Positions 45,795 to 56,559 of a stretch of 64,000 bases of DNA are shown here, one piece after another. Source of the stretch: Obelidium mucronatum (Eukaryota > Chytridiomycota > Chytridiomycetes > Chytridiales > Chytriomycetaceae); assembly GCA_025765595.1 (NCBI GenBank), contig JAIVFH010000027.1, positions 62,001 through 126,000 of the forward strand. Direction: 5' to 3'. A program made the position numbers and the translations under genes. Numbering within the stretch: the first letter of the stretch is position 1; the number at the start of each line of letters is the position of its first letter. Below the pieces are notes generated by a model that was given only the letters and a program-made list of their open reading frames with translations, was not told the origin of the DNA and made no database searches.

Positions 45795-47348
45795 TCAGCT
45801 CATCAACTCAAACAAGAATCTCTTGTATAGAGCCATAAACTTGGCAACAAAAGCTTCTAAGTGAAAGATTGGCTTGGTTCCTTGACGCATGCTGTGTTCC
45901 TGTAGACTCGTCAACATAAAATCCTAAGAATTACTGACAAACATACATAATCAGCAGCCATGCGAACAATTTCAGGAACGATCCCAACATCCACAAGCTT
46001 AATAAGATCAAACATTAAGGTCTGGCAGCATTCGACACAGCATTCGACAACTTAGCGATTATCAACAAAGATGGAGAAAATGACACACCTTCAAGATAAC
46101 TTCTGGTGCAATGCAATGAGTCAACAGCTCATACAGTCTCCCACGAATATCTTGCAGTCTTTTGGGAGTCTGCTCAGCAACAATCAACTTTGCTGTGTCC
46201 TTAATATAGTTTTCCCAGTCGGTCAATGGAATGGGTTGATTATCCATAAATGGATAACTGAAGGAAATCGTCAGATGATCCCAAAAAAAAAAGACCGATG
46301 AAAAAAAAAAGCATTTTACGTACTATTTGACTTTGGCGGTTTCAAGCATCAGCAACGCCTTTCTCAGATTTCCACCGGAAGCTTCTGCGATCCGAAGCCC
46401 AAATGCATCCGGGATCTGAATTCCTTCCTTGATGGCGACTTTGGTCAATACTTGCAATATCTGTTTTTGTCAATACTTTTGGTCAGGAATGCAAAGGAGT
46501 AAATAAAAAACTCAACCTCGTCTGGCGATGGCGCTGCCACGCGAACCAACAAACAACGACTACGAATAGGTCCAATAATTCGAGAAGTAGAGTTTGTGCA
46601 CAAGATGACACGCAAGTTATTCATGTATTTCTCCATTGTGCGACGGAGAGCGTGTTGAGCATCCTTGGTAAGCGTGTCGGCTTCATTCAGAATAACAACT
46701 TCAAGGTGATACAGTAAGCATTGCGTGTGAGAAAAAAGCAGGGCTCTGTTATAGGCTTAATCACCTTTGAATGCTCTTTTCGCTGAAGAATCAACTTGCT
46801 GCGTCTGGGCCACTTCCTTAATCAGTTCCTGAATAACAAGACGATCATACATTCCCACATCACTGGTAGGAGCGAGACATGGTTATTCGAGGCTGGCAAT
46901 GTGACAGTTTAAGCCTACCTTGGTGTGATTTCCATGTGATAGTTACTTGATACGATATTGATTTCAATCTTTTTGTTTGATGGCGTCAAGAAAGTTCGCA
47001 TATCGATTTTGAGCTGAATGTGTGGTTGTGTTTTTTGTCATGTCCGAGACAACTGCAATTAGACGAGCTTCCAACACGACCCGCAATCACAATCACCTTT
47101 TCGACAGACGGGCCATATATTTCCTTTAGAACTGCCATGATGCGCGTTTTCTTTCCGGCTCCGCTTGGACCGTAAACTAGCAGATGTGGAAAGTCCCCAG
47201 CCCCAGCCTAGAAAGACAACGCTGAGCTCATGTACTTGTGCGACGATTGCTGTTGACTTACCATCTTCTTGAATTGGTTTGTCAGCTCGGGGTGGTAGTC
47301 GAGCTTCTCTAGACTCGTTGGGCGATGCTTGTCAACATACAAAGCCAT
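45795..47348 (-). CDS. RFC3: Replication factor C subunit 3 (human RFC3 / yeast Rfc5 type)
   Basis: Nine short exons, all consistent in phase, from 47348 ([19 protein letters not shown]) to the stop at 45795. It is a small subunit of the clamp loader that opens PCNA rings on primed DNA. Hallmarks are [19 protein letters not shown], the Walker A variant in which Lys-Lys follows Gly-Ala-Gly, and the variant Walker B ([21 protein letters not shown]). RFC box motifs continue with [17 protein letters not shown], and the collar domain ends in [17 protein letters not shown] as in human RFC3. The exon 2 to exon 3 junction restores [19 protein letters not shown]. No frame breaks. Directly downstream, in the same orientation, of the helicase gene. 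Confidence 0.9.
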
Positions 47349-47410
47349 TTTTGGAGAAGATTGACGGACGTAAACAAAACCCCAAAAAGATACTATGCAT
47401 TTAACAACAA

Positions 47411-49616
47411 CTATTGCTGAAGCCCACCAAGCAGATAAGGATCAAGCGTATCAAACAGCTTCTTCAAGGCAACTGCATCCTCTGGTTTCAGCAATTGTTT
47501 CCCGTCAAACTGGTGAGTTGCTGTCCCTTCCTGAACCTTCTGCATGAAGTCCATGATACCCCACCACTTGTCCGGAAGCTTCAGTAACTTCTTTGGCCGC
47601 GTAACAGCGACGTACCAAAGATTTAAATCGTCACCCCACCCATTTAGTTTGAACTCCATTTGTTTCTCGACAGTTTTCACTTGCGTTCCTTTCGTGAACT
47701 GGCTTCCGTACGGATTCGCCTTCTCGGGGATTTTCTCTTTCGTATCCAATTCAATGAAATCATCAGAAACTTCCACGTTATCGTACTCTAACCCTTTCGC
47801 TTGATGCGCTGTCGTCAAGATCACGTCTGCTTCCTGTACTGAATACTTTTTGCTCAAGATGGAGTCCTCAAACTCCCGAATCACGTTTGGCGTTTGTTCC
47901 TTGTAGTTCTCAATAAGTCTCAACATCATAATATACTCCCCCATTTCACGGTCCTCCACATCCTTTTGGAACTCTTCAAAAGTGTCCCATTCACTGAATT
48001 TCGGATGTTTCGGCCTTTCCTTTATAGAAAGACGAAACACGTCCAAAGCGTCTTCCATTTTTGTCTTATACTCAACAGCGTTTCCATTGATTGCAATTTT
48101 GACTGGCGACTCTGGATTTGAGATCTTGTGTTCCGCAAATACCTCCAATCCTTTCATGATAAGTTTCAATCCAGATCGCTGCAATGATTGTATAGGGATA
48201 AGGGAGTTTATCGTCAGCGCCCAACAGTTTCCCTGCAACTTCAGATCCGCCAAGCAAGCAATACGGGTTAAAGTCCTTGGCTTGCGGGGAATACGCTTTC
48301 ATCCATAAAACGGTATTCGCCGACTTTTGCAACGACGGGGCCAAAACGGAAAGATTTCGTCAGCGGAAAATCCTTGAGAGGCGTGGAAGCGTCAAAGTTT
48401 GTTTGGATTTGGGCGAGCTCCTTGGGCCGTGCGCCACGAAAGTAGTAAATCGATTGAGCTGCATCTCCAACAATAAACACATTTCTTGGCGTCGTTTGCA
48501 GGTTTTTGGCGTTTGTCGCGAAGCTGGATAACAAAGAGATCCAGTTGGCAGGCGGAGGAGTCTTGTGATTCGTCCATAAGGACTGTAGTAATATAGGGAG
48601 GAAGTCGAAAATTGCCAAGTTGGGCGTATTTGAGATATGCGTCGTGGTTGATAGGAAACTGCCCAGTCCACATTTTGGTCCAGATTTCATTGGCGATATC
48701 AACGTAAAATCGGCCTGGCTCGAATTTGTAATCATCAGTATGCTTTTTTTTGGCAGGGTAGTATGTCATCCAAGGGTCAGTTAACTTCGTGACAGGATCT
48801 GCCCTCCTAGTACCAAAACTCCCTGTGGAGACTAAGTATCGACAAATACCAATCTACCAACAAAATCAACTCACAAAGTTTTGAAAATATAGTAGCAGAC
48901 AGTTTTAATGCGAGCATTGAAAGCTTTAGGTGTATTCCGTTGTTCCTGGCGGAGGCTGTTTCCCTCTAAAATTTGCAGCCATCCACCAACGAACAGTTTC
49001 TCCATAATCACGTTCGATTCGCTTCATAATCTCGTGATCATCCACGGGGTTGATTGGAAAGTCTTCAGATGGACGGACCATGTATCGCATTGCCGCGCCA
49101 TGCATCGTTCGGCACTGTACCATGGCGCCCGACTGATCTGAATCGCTCTTCCGCATCGTTTCTGGGCCGCCTTGTTGTACACAATGTACAAGATTCTGTG
49201 TTTCTGCTTCACCAGCGAGTCGGCCAGCAGCTGCAGGGTCGTGGTCTTTCCGGTTCCTGTTTGGCTTATTAGCGACCGCAGCCAGCAGAGTTCTCAAGCT
49301 AGTTCGCACCTGCGCCGGCCACGATGCGGCACACGTGGCCGAGACGCGTCGGCGGCAGCGTGGCGCCGTAGTCGATGATGGCCTGCTGCTCGGCCGTCGG
49401 CACGCGCGCGCCGGCCGGTGCGGGCGCGAGTGCGGCGGCGGCTTGCGCGGGCTCCCACGCGCCGCTGCTTGCGGTGCGGCGGCGCTTCTGGCTGGGCTTG
49501 AGCGACTCGAAGTCCGCGTCCGAGTCCGAGCTGACAACAATCGGCGGCGGCGGCGGCGGCGCTTTCGTCGGCGCGGCGCCTTTCGCTTTTGGCTGCTTGC
49601 GTCGCTTTGGCGCCAT
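47411..49616 (-). CDS. UvrD/Rep-type (FBH1-like) superfamily 1 DNA helicase, with frame breaks
   Basis: Exon 1 (about 49310-49616) encodes a basic, Pro-rich head and the Q-motif PTAEQQAIIDYGA. The Walker A AGAGTGKTTTLQLL is completed across the first intron. Then come ILYIVYNKAAQ, RTMHGAAMRY, motif II VLMDESQDSSA, motif III FIVGDAAQSIYYFRGAR, motif V LTTAHQAKGLEYDNV and motif VI LWYVAVTRPKKLL. FBH1-type 3'-5' helicases dismantle Rad51 filaments and joint molecules. No F-box is visible, so 'FBH1-like' refers only to helicase motifs. Breaks occur near 49160 (missing A), 48550, 48320 and 48180 (extra bases). Motif order and residues are otherwise intact. Exon 1 is markedly GC-rich. Confidence 0.75.
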
Positions 49617-49790
49617 TTGCGGTGAATGAAAGAAAAACAAAAAGCAACGGAAAGAGTCACAACAAAAAAGTAAACAGAGATAAACAGAGATAATAACAGA
49701 AGCAGCCGTCGGATTGGCTCCACTTCCATCTGTATTGAATTTTGAGAAACAAGTTGAACAGTTCCAGCTGATTTTAACGATTTAAAAATC

Positions 49791-50937
49791 ATGATTGTTC
49801 CGCCCTACGTCGACCTCCCCACGGACGTGTACATCGTGATCGCCTGGACTGCCGCCTGGGCCGTCGCCCACAGCCTCATGTACGCCATGGTGATTACTCC
49901 CCTGGCGGATGCCTGGTTCGTGCCCCCCAAGGCCGCCGCAGCAGCGCCCACACAGGCCACGTCAAAGCCCACCGCAAAGAACCTCAAGCAGCGCAAGGGT
50001 GCAAAGCAAGATGCTCAAGCGCCCAAAGACGAGGCACCTGTCAAAGTTGTCGACGAAGTGAAAGCTGTCAACAATCTGAGAAAGAAGTTTTCCCTCAGTA
50101 TATGGAAGGGCTTTGTCTACTCTGTATCCACCGTTGTAGGAATCTATGTCTTTTGTGAGGACCGATGGTGGTTGGATCCCAAGGAATGGATGCTGGACTA
50201 CCCAGATCCAACAACGTAAGAGTCCTTTAGATTGTCTATCCAAATTGGCATCCCCGAAATCTGATTCCAACCCTCCGCCACGAACATCCAGATGGCGAAT
50301 GAAGACATACTACTATATTGGATTTGGAAGCTACCTGTACCAGACCTTGACTATCATGTCTCACCCAAAGCAGTCTGATTTCGTAGCTTTAGTCCTCCAC
50401 CACATCAGCACAGTGTTGGTTATGCTAGCAAGTTACGCCTTTGGCTTTACTAGAATCGGAGTTGTTATTCTTTTGCTCCATGACTGCAGTGATCCTGTCA
50501 TGGAGTTCGCAAAGTGCTTCTTTTACTTGAAAAAGCAAAAGGTGTGTGGCGCTTATCCCAGTTGCTGACAAATGCTTTCTGTTTACCCTTACCATCGCAT
50601 TAGATTGCAGACAACCTTTTCACCTTGTTTGCCGTTATCTTTTTGACAACGAGAAATGTTCTCTTTCCATACGTCATTTTGTCTGCCCATGAGAACTCTA
50701 TTTTGGAAGACGGCTCTCGGATGCCCAGAGGTTTTTCATTTTGGGGAGACTTTTGTCTGGGCTGTTTATGGGTTCTGGCTGTGCTGAATATGTATTGGGG
50801 ATATTTAGTAAGTGTTGGCTTTCCTAGTGTGTCTAAATTATGTCTAATGTTCATCACAGATTGTGAAAATGGCAATCAAGACTATGATTGCTGGAGAAGT
50901 TGAAGGGGATATTCGTGAGGAGGATGACGATGAATAA
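49791..50937 (+). CDS. Ceramide synthase (LAG1/TLC domain), 318 aa
   Basis: Four exons: 49791-50215, 50292-50541, 50604-50807 and 50860-50937. ER membrane enzyme that N-acylates sphingoid bases with fatty acyl-CoA. The TLC domain shows MKTYYYIGFGSYLYQ, the double-histidine Lag1 motif in LVLHHISTVLVMLASY, and RIGVVILLLHDCSDPVMEFAK with its conserved HD. There are about six to seven hydrophobic helices and an acidic C-terminal tail (GDIREEDDDE), which in yeast and mammals is a casein-kinase-2 target. A charged linker of about 60 residues between the first two helices is longer than usual. No frame breaks; convergent with the DJ-1-like gene. Confidence 0.85.
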
Positions 50938-50973
50938 ATGTGTTCTTTTACTTGGGTTCACTTCAGGTTATTT

Positions 50974-52049
50974 TCAGAGTTCTGTAGGATACTCCATTTC
51001 AATTGCGGCCCTGACGGCAGACGATTTTCCGTAATTCTTGATAATTCGTGCCAATGACGAGTTCAAGAGTTCCAACGCTGGTGTTTCGCCCACTTCCACC
51101 AGTGTCCCACCCACAGGGAGCACAGGTTTCTCGGGAACAATACTCATTCCATTTTTGGATAAAACAACATCATGCGCGAAAGTAACGGCTTTCGTTTTTC
51201 CTGTTCTGTTGTACACATCGGCTATCAGCGCCAAAGACAGCTCATCGATTCCTTCCACAATCTCAATCCCAAGAATGTCTTTGCTCCATACTAAACCACT
51301 TTGAATAATCCTGGGCACAAGTTTCGCCAATGTGTAAGCAGAACCATCATATTCTGGAGCCCACTCTCTGGCCCCGATGTCGCTGGCAACCCTCTTTGCG
51401 ATTTCGGTACCCGCAACAGCTTCCACCAATGCCAAAGAAACGGGAATCGACGCAGTTACGCCAGCCGTCGTTACAACAGCACCATCCTCCACGTAACGCT
51501 GACCGGTCACAACCTTACACCCAGCTGCGCCTCCCAAACTTCCACGCGTAAACCAATGAGTTGTTGCATTTTTCCCCTTCAAAAGTCCAGCGTGGGCAAG
51601 ACTCCATACACCTTCACAAACACCCACGATTTTCGCCCCTTTGCCACTTTGTTCTTGGATCCACCTTACGAGCAATGCATCCTTCTGATTGATTTGGTTA
51701 GGTACAATAACGACATCAGCACCATCTGGAAATGCGGCTGTAAACGTTGCGATGGTATGGTTTGTATGGATGGAAAAGGATCCCATGACGAGCTTGAGAA
51801 CTGTAGATTCCGTACCAACAGAGAATACTTCAAATTGATTAGATCGCTTCAAGATTGAGTAAGGAACCTAAGGATTTTAAAACGCCGATTTGATTTTGGG
51901 GTGGGTATGTAGCTTGTAAATATTGTTCATTTTGTTTTGCGGCACGGACTCACCACAAAGTCAGTTACTTCGCTCCCGCCTTTAGTTTCTCCAATAACGA
52001 CTGCAACTGGCTGTTTGCGGCCAAAGCGGGGAGTGATTGGCGACAGCAT
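50974..52049 (-). CDS. DJ-1/PfpI-family protein (class I amidotransferase-like fold), 329 aa
   Basis: Two exons, 51954-52049 and 50974-51867, phase 0. The first exon supplies the opening beta strand (QPVAVVIGETKGGSEVTD), which other N-terminal choices would lack. The nucleophile elbow is GVCEGVWSLAHAGLL with the reactive cysteine near residue 125, followed by THWFTRGSLGGAAG and VTTAGVTASIPVSLALVE, typical of the isonitrile-hydratase/AraC-associated branch of the superfamily. An extra C-terminal region of about 110 residues is also seen in that branch. The reaction is unknown. No membrane segment or signal peptide. No frame breaks. Confidence 0.75.
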
Positions 52050-52099
52050 AATCTGGCTTGATGAGATCCCACGATTTCTTGAATTTCAATAACAAACAA

Positions 52100-53419
52100 A
52101 TGACCACATCCAACAACGCCATCATAAACATCATCGACTCAGATTCAGAACTCAGCCTAGAGTTTGAAGTGAGTGACCAGTCGTTACGCGTCGAAGTCCC
52201 CGCTTTACCATCAGTACCAGAAGCTCCATCCAGCACCGACAGACAAGCTGAGGCTGATGATATTCAACTACAGGCTCTCAAAGAGCTGGCCAGTAATCAG
52301 TTTGGCATTTCACGCAATATAAGCCGATTAATGAATAACGCGTCAAATGAAGACGCGGGCTCTCTTGATAGTAAACTGATGCTCCAAGATGTTGCAGGAG
52401 TGGTCGAACGCGACCAACTGTCTTCCTATATTGGAAAAGAGTAACTATAATAATTTATCGTATGAAAAGTATCTCAACTAAATCTTCATTCAGTATGACA
52501 GGCAAGCCCGTCACTCCAAAATCAACAACAGCATTAGACCAACACACGCTCTGCGCAATCTGTGAAAAACCATTACCCAAACCCATCGAAACACAAACTC
52601 TCCTTATCAAAGGAATCAAACCGCGGTTCCTGCGCGAAATTAAGAAGATATACCCTCTCAAAACATTCCATCAACACGATCGCATTTGTATCAAGGATGT
52701 GCATTCCGTAATGCAGTCTCGAATTGAGCAGCTTTTAGAAACGGATCAGTCAGAGTTTGCGAGACTTCAGGACGATGCCATGAAGAACCTGGGTACATTT
52801 GAGCTGGAGGAACAGAATTGGCAAAAGCAGTTTGAGCAGGGATGGACTATGGGAGAGAAAGCTGCTGACTTGGTGGCACGATTTGGTGGCTCATGGAAGT
52901 TTATTGGTGTTCTGTTGTCGCTTTTGGCTCTTTGGGCGTTTGTAAATATGTATGTAAAGGACGTTTTATTGCAAGAGAAGATGACTTTTACAATTTAGAT
53001 TGCTGTCACAGCCATGGTCTATAGTACCTCCGTGGGACTTCTTATCCTTTTATTCTTCTTAATCTGTTCTTGAGTATGCTGGCAGGCCTCCAAGCTCCCA
53101 TCATTATGATGTCACAAAATAGACAAGGACAGCTCGACAGACTTCAAAGTGACTATATTTCTAAAATTGTTCTGCGAGCAGAGCACCAAGTTCGCCACGT
53201 GAACGCGAAAATAGATCATTTGCTGGTAACCATAAACTTCAATCTGAACCCGGTCTTATCCCTTTTTTTTTTCAATAGTAGAGCCACCAATGGAAACGAT
53301 TACTCGAAATCCAAGAGATTCAAATAGACCTCCTTCAAACACTCCAATCGCAGAATCGGAGAATGACAACTTCTCCTGTCAAACACCCTAACCAACAAAC
53401 CGCAAAACTCAGCATCTGA
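52100..53419 (+). CDS. DUF1003 membrane protein, 386 aa, one frame break
   Basis: Four exons: 52100-52440, 52494-52949, 52999-53225 and 53282-53419. The N-terminal 110 residues are acidic and unordered. Then comes a zinc-ribbon-like CAICEKPLPK, and from about residue 220 the DUF1003 core: LVARFGGSWKFIGVLLSLLA, helix two PFILLNLFLSMLAGLQAPII, and the hallmark MMSQNRQGQLDRLQSDY. DUF1003 is mostly bacterial and of unknown function; two helices followed by a cytosolic coiled coil are typical. One extra T near 53057 (TTC T TAT) disrupts exon 3; skipping it makes the phases of all four exons agree. Origin by transfer is possible but not shown. Confidence 0.75.
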
Positions 53420-53535
53420 AAGAAGCCCGTCTGTGAATCCCCAGCACTCAAAGCAAATGTACTGGTGTATGGAGACCCAACCTGATGAACATGTTCGAAT
53501 GCTTTTAGCCCATCATTTTGGCTTCACCAAAATCT

Positions 53536-54594
53536 GGAATGGATGATACAATGATTTTCGCACATTGGCACACTGATGGGGACAACTTTACGGGAAACAT
53601 TGAAAATGTTCGCTTTGAAATCCGGAACCCTGGGATTGTCAAACGAATCACATATGACATTTTGTTCAAGGCAGATTCTGCTGCAACAATTGGATGATGT
53701 GTTTGCAGGGGAAGGGACAGTTACATTGCGAAACGATTTGGATGTCAAGTACATGTCTCTGTTAGGTTTGTTTTAGGTTTCAGCTTTTTTTTTTGTTTGT
53801 TGCTCAAATCATCTCTTTCAATTTAGGTCGGATCATTCGTGTTGAAATTCAGCCAAAAGATAAACCACCAGTCTCTTTCGCAAATGGCGACCTGCCGTCA
53901 AGATATAAGTCAACGTTCTTTTTGAAGAGAGGAGACAAGATAACAGATTTCTGGAAGACGCCAATATCCCGGGTAAATCTGACTTACACACCGCCATATC
54001 AGGCTGCCATCCTGCAGCTCAAACAAGGCCAATCTGTCACCAAATTGAGAGTCGATTTTTTCCCCACGTCGGGAATCACTAAGGCGCAAATCAAAATGAA
54101 GACCCTACCAATCAAAACAAATGAGGACAACCGGCGGAATTGGAAAAACAGGTCCTATTCAGTTGGCAATGGGCGTGGGAACAACTTCTGAAAATTCTAA
54201 TCCATTGTCGTATTTACATGACGTGATTGGAAACCGGCCGCTTCCAGAAGAGAATTGGAAAACAGTGGCACACGCAATTTGGCCCACAAATAGTATTCCC
54301 TCCATGAATAGTAACTCAACGTACGTTGGCTATGCAGCAACACCCAACGCTATCCCTTCAATATCTGCTATGACATCGCCAGACCATACGCCGTTCGTAC
54401 AATCTGGTGGAACTGGTGCTGGCGGGGATCTATCTGTTCTTCTTGGAACGGGAACAGGAAAAGACGTGATATTGGCAGAGGCGCTGCCTGTCACAGTATA
54501 TTTGGATGAAGGTTTCTGTGGGCCTAACATTTTTGTATTTCTTTGTGATGAGACTCGAGTAGCCTTCCACGCAACTATCAAAGAAGCTGACTAG
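53536..54594 (+). CDS. Unrecognised protein, 331 aa after two frame corrections
   Basis: Exons 53536-53765 and 53827-54594, phase 1. I do not recognise a family. The first part is predicted beta-rich and polar (HWHTDGDNFTGNIENVRFEI) and the middle has DFWKTPISRVNLTYTPPYQ. After a Thr/Gly stretch (RTTGGIGKTGPIQLAMG) the C-terminal 130 residues read like a soluble domain ending in FVFLCDETRVAFHATIKEAD. No signal peptide or transmembrane helix is seen. One extra base near 53691 (ATT G GAT) and one near 54120 (ACA A ATG) are needed to join the frames; with both, the exon phases and the stop fit exactly, which supports a real gene. The start at 53536 is the first suitable ATG. Confidence 0.5.
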
Positions 54595-54777
54595 AACCCA
54601 TAGTACAAATAAATGTGAAAGCAATTATGGTTTTTTCGGTACGTATCCCAGCGTGGCAACGGATACAACAGTTCTATAGACTGTGTAACCAACATTTCCA
54701 AAATAACTTGTATCACGTTACAGCTATAAAATAGACCAGAAATCCATAATTTTCTCCCACCAATTCTCCACGCACAA

Positions 54778-55557
54778 ATGAGATCCTTTGCTGTCCTTGT
54801 TCTTTCTGCCACTTTCGCTGCTGCTTTGACTCGATGTGGTTCATCTTGGGGAGACGCTAACGCCAACTGCTACACTACTTGCGTGTTTCCAGACGCGGCT
54901 TGTCCAGCAGGTCAACAATGTTTCACTGATCTTGCTGCCTGTGCTGGATCTGGTGCTGGTTCGGCAGCCGGTAGCACAGCTGCCGGAAGCGGAGCAAGTG
55001 CCACGTCTGGATCAAACAATAATGCCGGAGCCCAAACCAGCCCTGTAGCATCTGCAGCTGCTCCACAACCAACCGACGCAGCCTCCCAGGCTGCGGCGCT
55101 TTTCGCTACTGCCCCAGCATGTCTGGTTCCATGCATTGCAAACGGAACTTCCACCATCACCGCCTCCACTGTTGCAACTCTCTGCCAATCTCAAACCAAT
55201 GCAACTAGCGCGAACGCGACTGCTGCCGCTGTATCTTCCTGCATTCAGACTTCTTGTCAAGCTGCTGACCAAGCGGCTGCAACTGCTTTCCTTGGTACCA
55301 ACGCTGTCAAACTTACTGCAATCTGCCAATCATTCCTTCCAGCGAACGCTTCTCGTACAACCACAGCTGCCAGTGCTTCTGCTACCACTACTGCTGCTGC
55401 TGTTGGTTCTACCGTCCAAAGTCAGTCCTCCCCAGCAACTGACACCATTGTTCTTTCTATCTTCGCTGCTCTTGTAATTTTGACTGGTTTGGGCATTTGC
55501 TTCTGTGCTACTTGCCTCAAGAAGAAGCAGCCAGTCGACGAAGAGAGAAAGTACTAG
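54778..55557 (+). CDS. Secreted/type I membrane surface protein, RCGxSW domain plus CFEM-like cysteines, 259 aa
   Basis: Single exon. The signal peptide is MRSFAVLVLSATFAAALT, cleaved just before the cysteine-rich module RCGSSWGDANANCYTTC, then ACPAGQQCF. A Gly/Ser/Ala linker of about 60 residues follows. The second cysteine-bearing region (ACLVPCIANGTS, TLCQSQTNA, SSCIQTSCQAAD) resembles CFEM domains in spacing, though I cannot confirm the full eight-cysteine pattern. After a Ser/Thr-rich stalk come one transmembrane helix (IVLSIFAALVILTGLGICFC) and a short basic tail. Probably a heavily O-glycosylated cell-surface protein. Tandem paralogue of the next gene. Confidence 0.8.
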   Translation: MRSFAVLVLSATFAAALTRCGSSWGDANANCYTTCVFPDAACPAGQQCFTDLAACAGSGAGSAAGSTAAGSGASATSGSNNNAGAQTSPVASAAAPQPTDAASQAAALFATAPACLVPCIANGTSTITASTVATLCQSQTNATSANATAAAVSSCIQTSCQAADQAAATAFLGTNAVKLTAICQSFLPANASRTTTAASASATTTAAAVGSTVQSQSSPATDTIVLSIFAALVILTGLGICFCATCLKKKQPVDEERKY

Positions 55558-55778
55558 AATAATTTCGTTTCCGTTCTGCATCATATAGAAACTCAAATAA
55601 AAGCGTATAGAGTAAATAACAAGTTGATCGTAATTTAAGTATGCTTGGAGTGCCAATATCCAATATTTATTGAAAGTGGTAAAAAAAAACCTTCCAGTGC
55701 ACGCGACCAGCTTGTTTGAAGAATATCTACCAAATTATCACCAACATGCGAAAAAAAAACTTTCAAAATTATTTCCAA

Positions 55779-56450
55779 ATGAGAGGCTTTATACTAATAG
55801 CACTTGCATCAGTCTCTCTTGCTGAGACCCGATGTGGTTCGTCGTGGGCAGATGCGAACGCCAACTGCTTTACCAATTGCATCTTTCCTGATGCAGTCTG
55901 CCCAACTGGACAACAATGCTTCTCAAACCTAGCCTCATGCAATCAAACATTGCCTTCATCTTCTGCAATCCCTCCTGTTGTTGTGGCGCCAAGTCCAAAT
56001 GTTACATCTCAAGTCGAGGGCCTCTTTGCACAAGCTCCACTCTGCCTGATTAATTGCCTTTTCAACTCAACGACAATTTCTACGTCTTCGATTATATCCC
56101 TTTGCCAATCTCAGTCTGATGCTGCTGCTGCGAATGCCACTATTGGGGCTATCACTTCGTGTATCCAGAATACATGCGAAACTGCTGATCAATCTACAGC
56201 CACCACATTTCTTGGATCAAATGCAGTAAAACTGACTGAAATCTGTCTCTCTCTGCAGCCTTCAAATGCGACTGCAAGTACTACCAGCTCAAAATTGGTT
56301 CAGCCTTTCCCAACAACGACTGCAGCAGCTGTCCGCCTCCAGCCATCTGCAGATAGCGATACCATTGCTCTTGCTTCATTTGGAATATTCGTTGCTCTTG
56401 TGATTATTGCCATTTGCGTCTTCACAATTTGTGGAAGACGCAACAATTAG
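55779..56450 (+). CDS. Tandem paralogue of the preceding surface protein, 223 aa
   Basis: Single exon with the same order: signal peptide (MRGFILIALASVSLAE), module RCGSSWADANANCFTNC and VCPTGQQCF, a shorter linker, CFEM-like region (LCLINCLFNST, SLCQSQSDA, TSCIQNTCETAD), stalk, transmembrane helix (IALASFGIFVALVIIAICVF) and tail GRRNN. It shares many exact residues with its neighbour (ANANC, TAFLG/TTFLG-SNAVKL), so the two arose by local duplication; the linker has diverged most. An upstream in-frame ATG adds 21 residues but would bury the signal peptide, so the start at 55779 is preferred. Confidence 0.8.
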   Translation: MRGFILIALASVSLAETRCGSSWADANANCFTNCIFPDAVCPTGQQCFSNLASCNQTLPSSSAIPPVVVAPSPNVTSQVEGLFAQAPLCLINCLFNSTTISTSSIISLCQSQSDAAAANATIGAITSCIQNTCETADQSTATTFLGSNAVKLTEICLSLQPSNATASTTSSKLVQPFPTTTAAAVRLQPSADSDTIALASFGIFVALVIIAICVFTICGRRNN

Positions 56451-56559
56451 AATATTTGAAAACAAAGAAAATTTATACTAGATGTCAATAAAGGTTTTAT
56501 AAGATAGAAACTTGAGTGGTTATAGAACTGGAAATAAAAGCCCGCAAAAATAGCATCCG

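Noticed and set aside
48926..49792. 288-aa minus-strand ORF spanning the helicase first intron
   Set aside because: Only its C-terminal part is the helicase frame; the Arg/Pro-rich N-terminal part is GC-rich exon 1 in a wrong frame.
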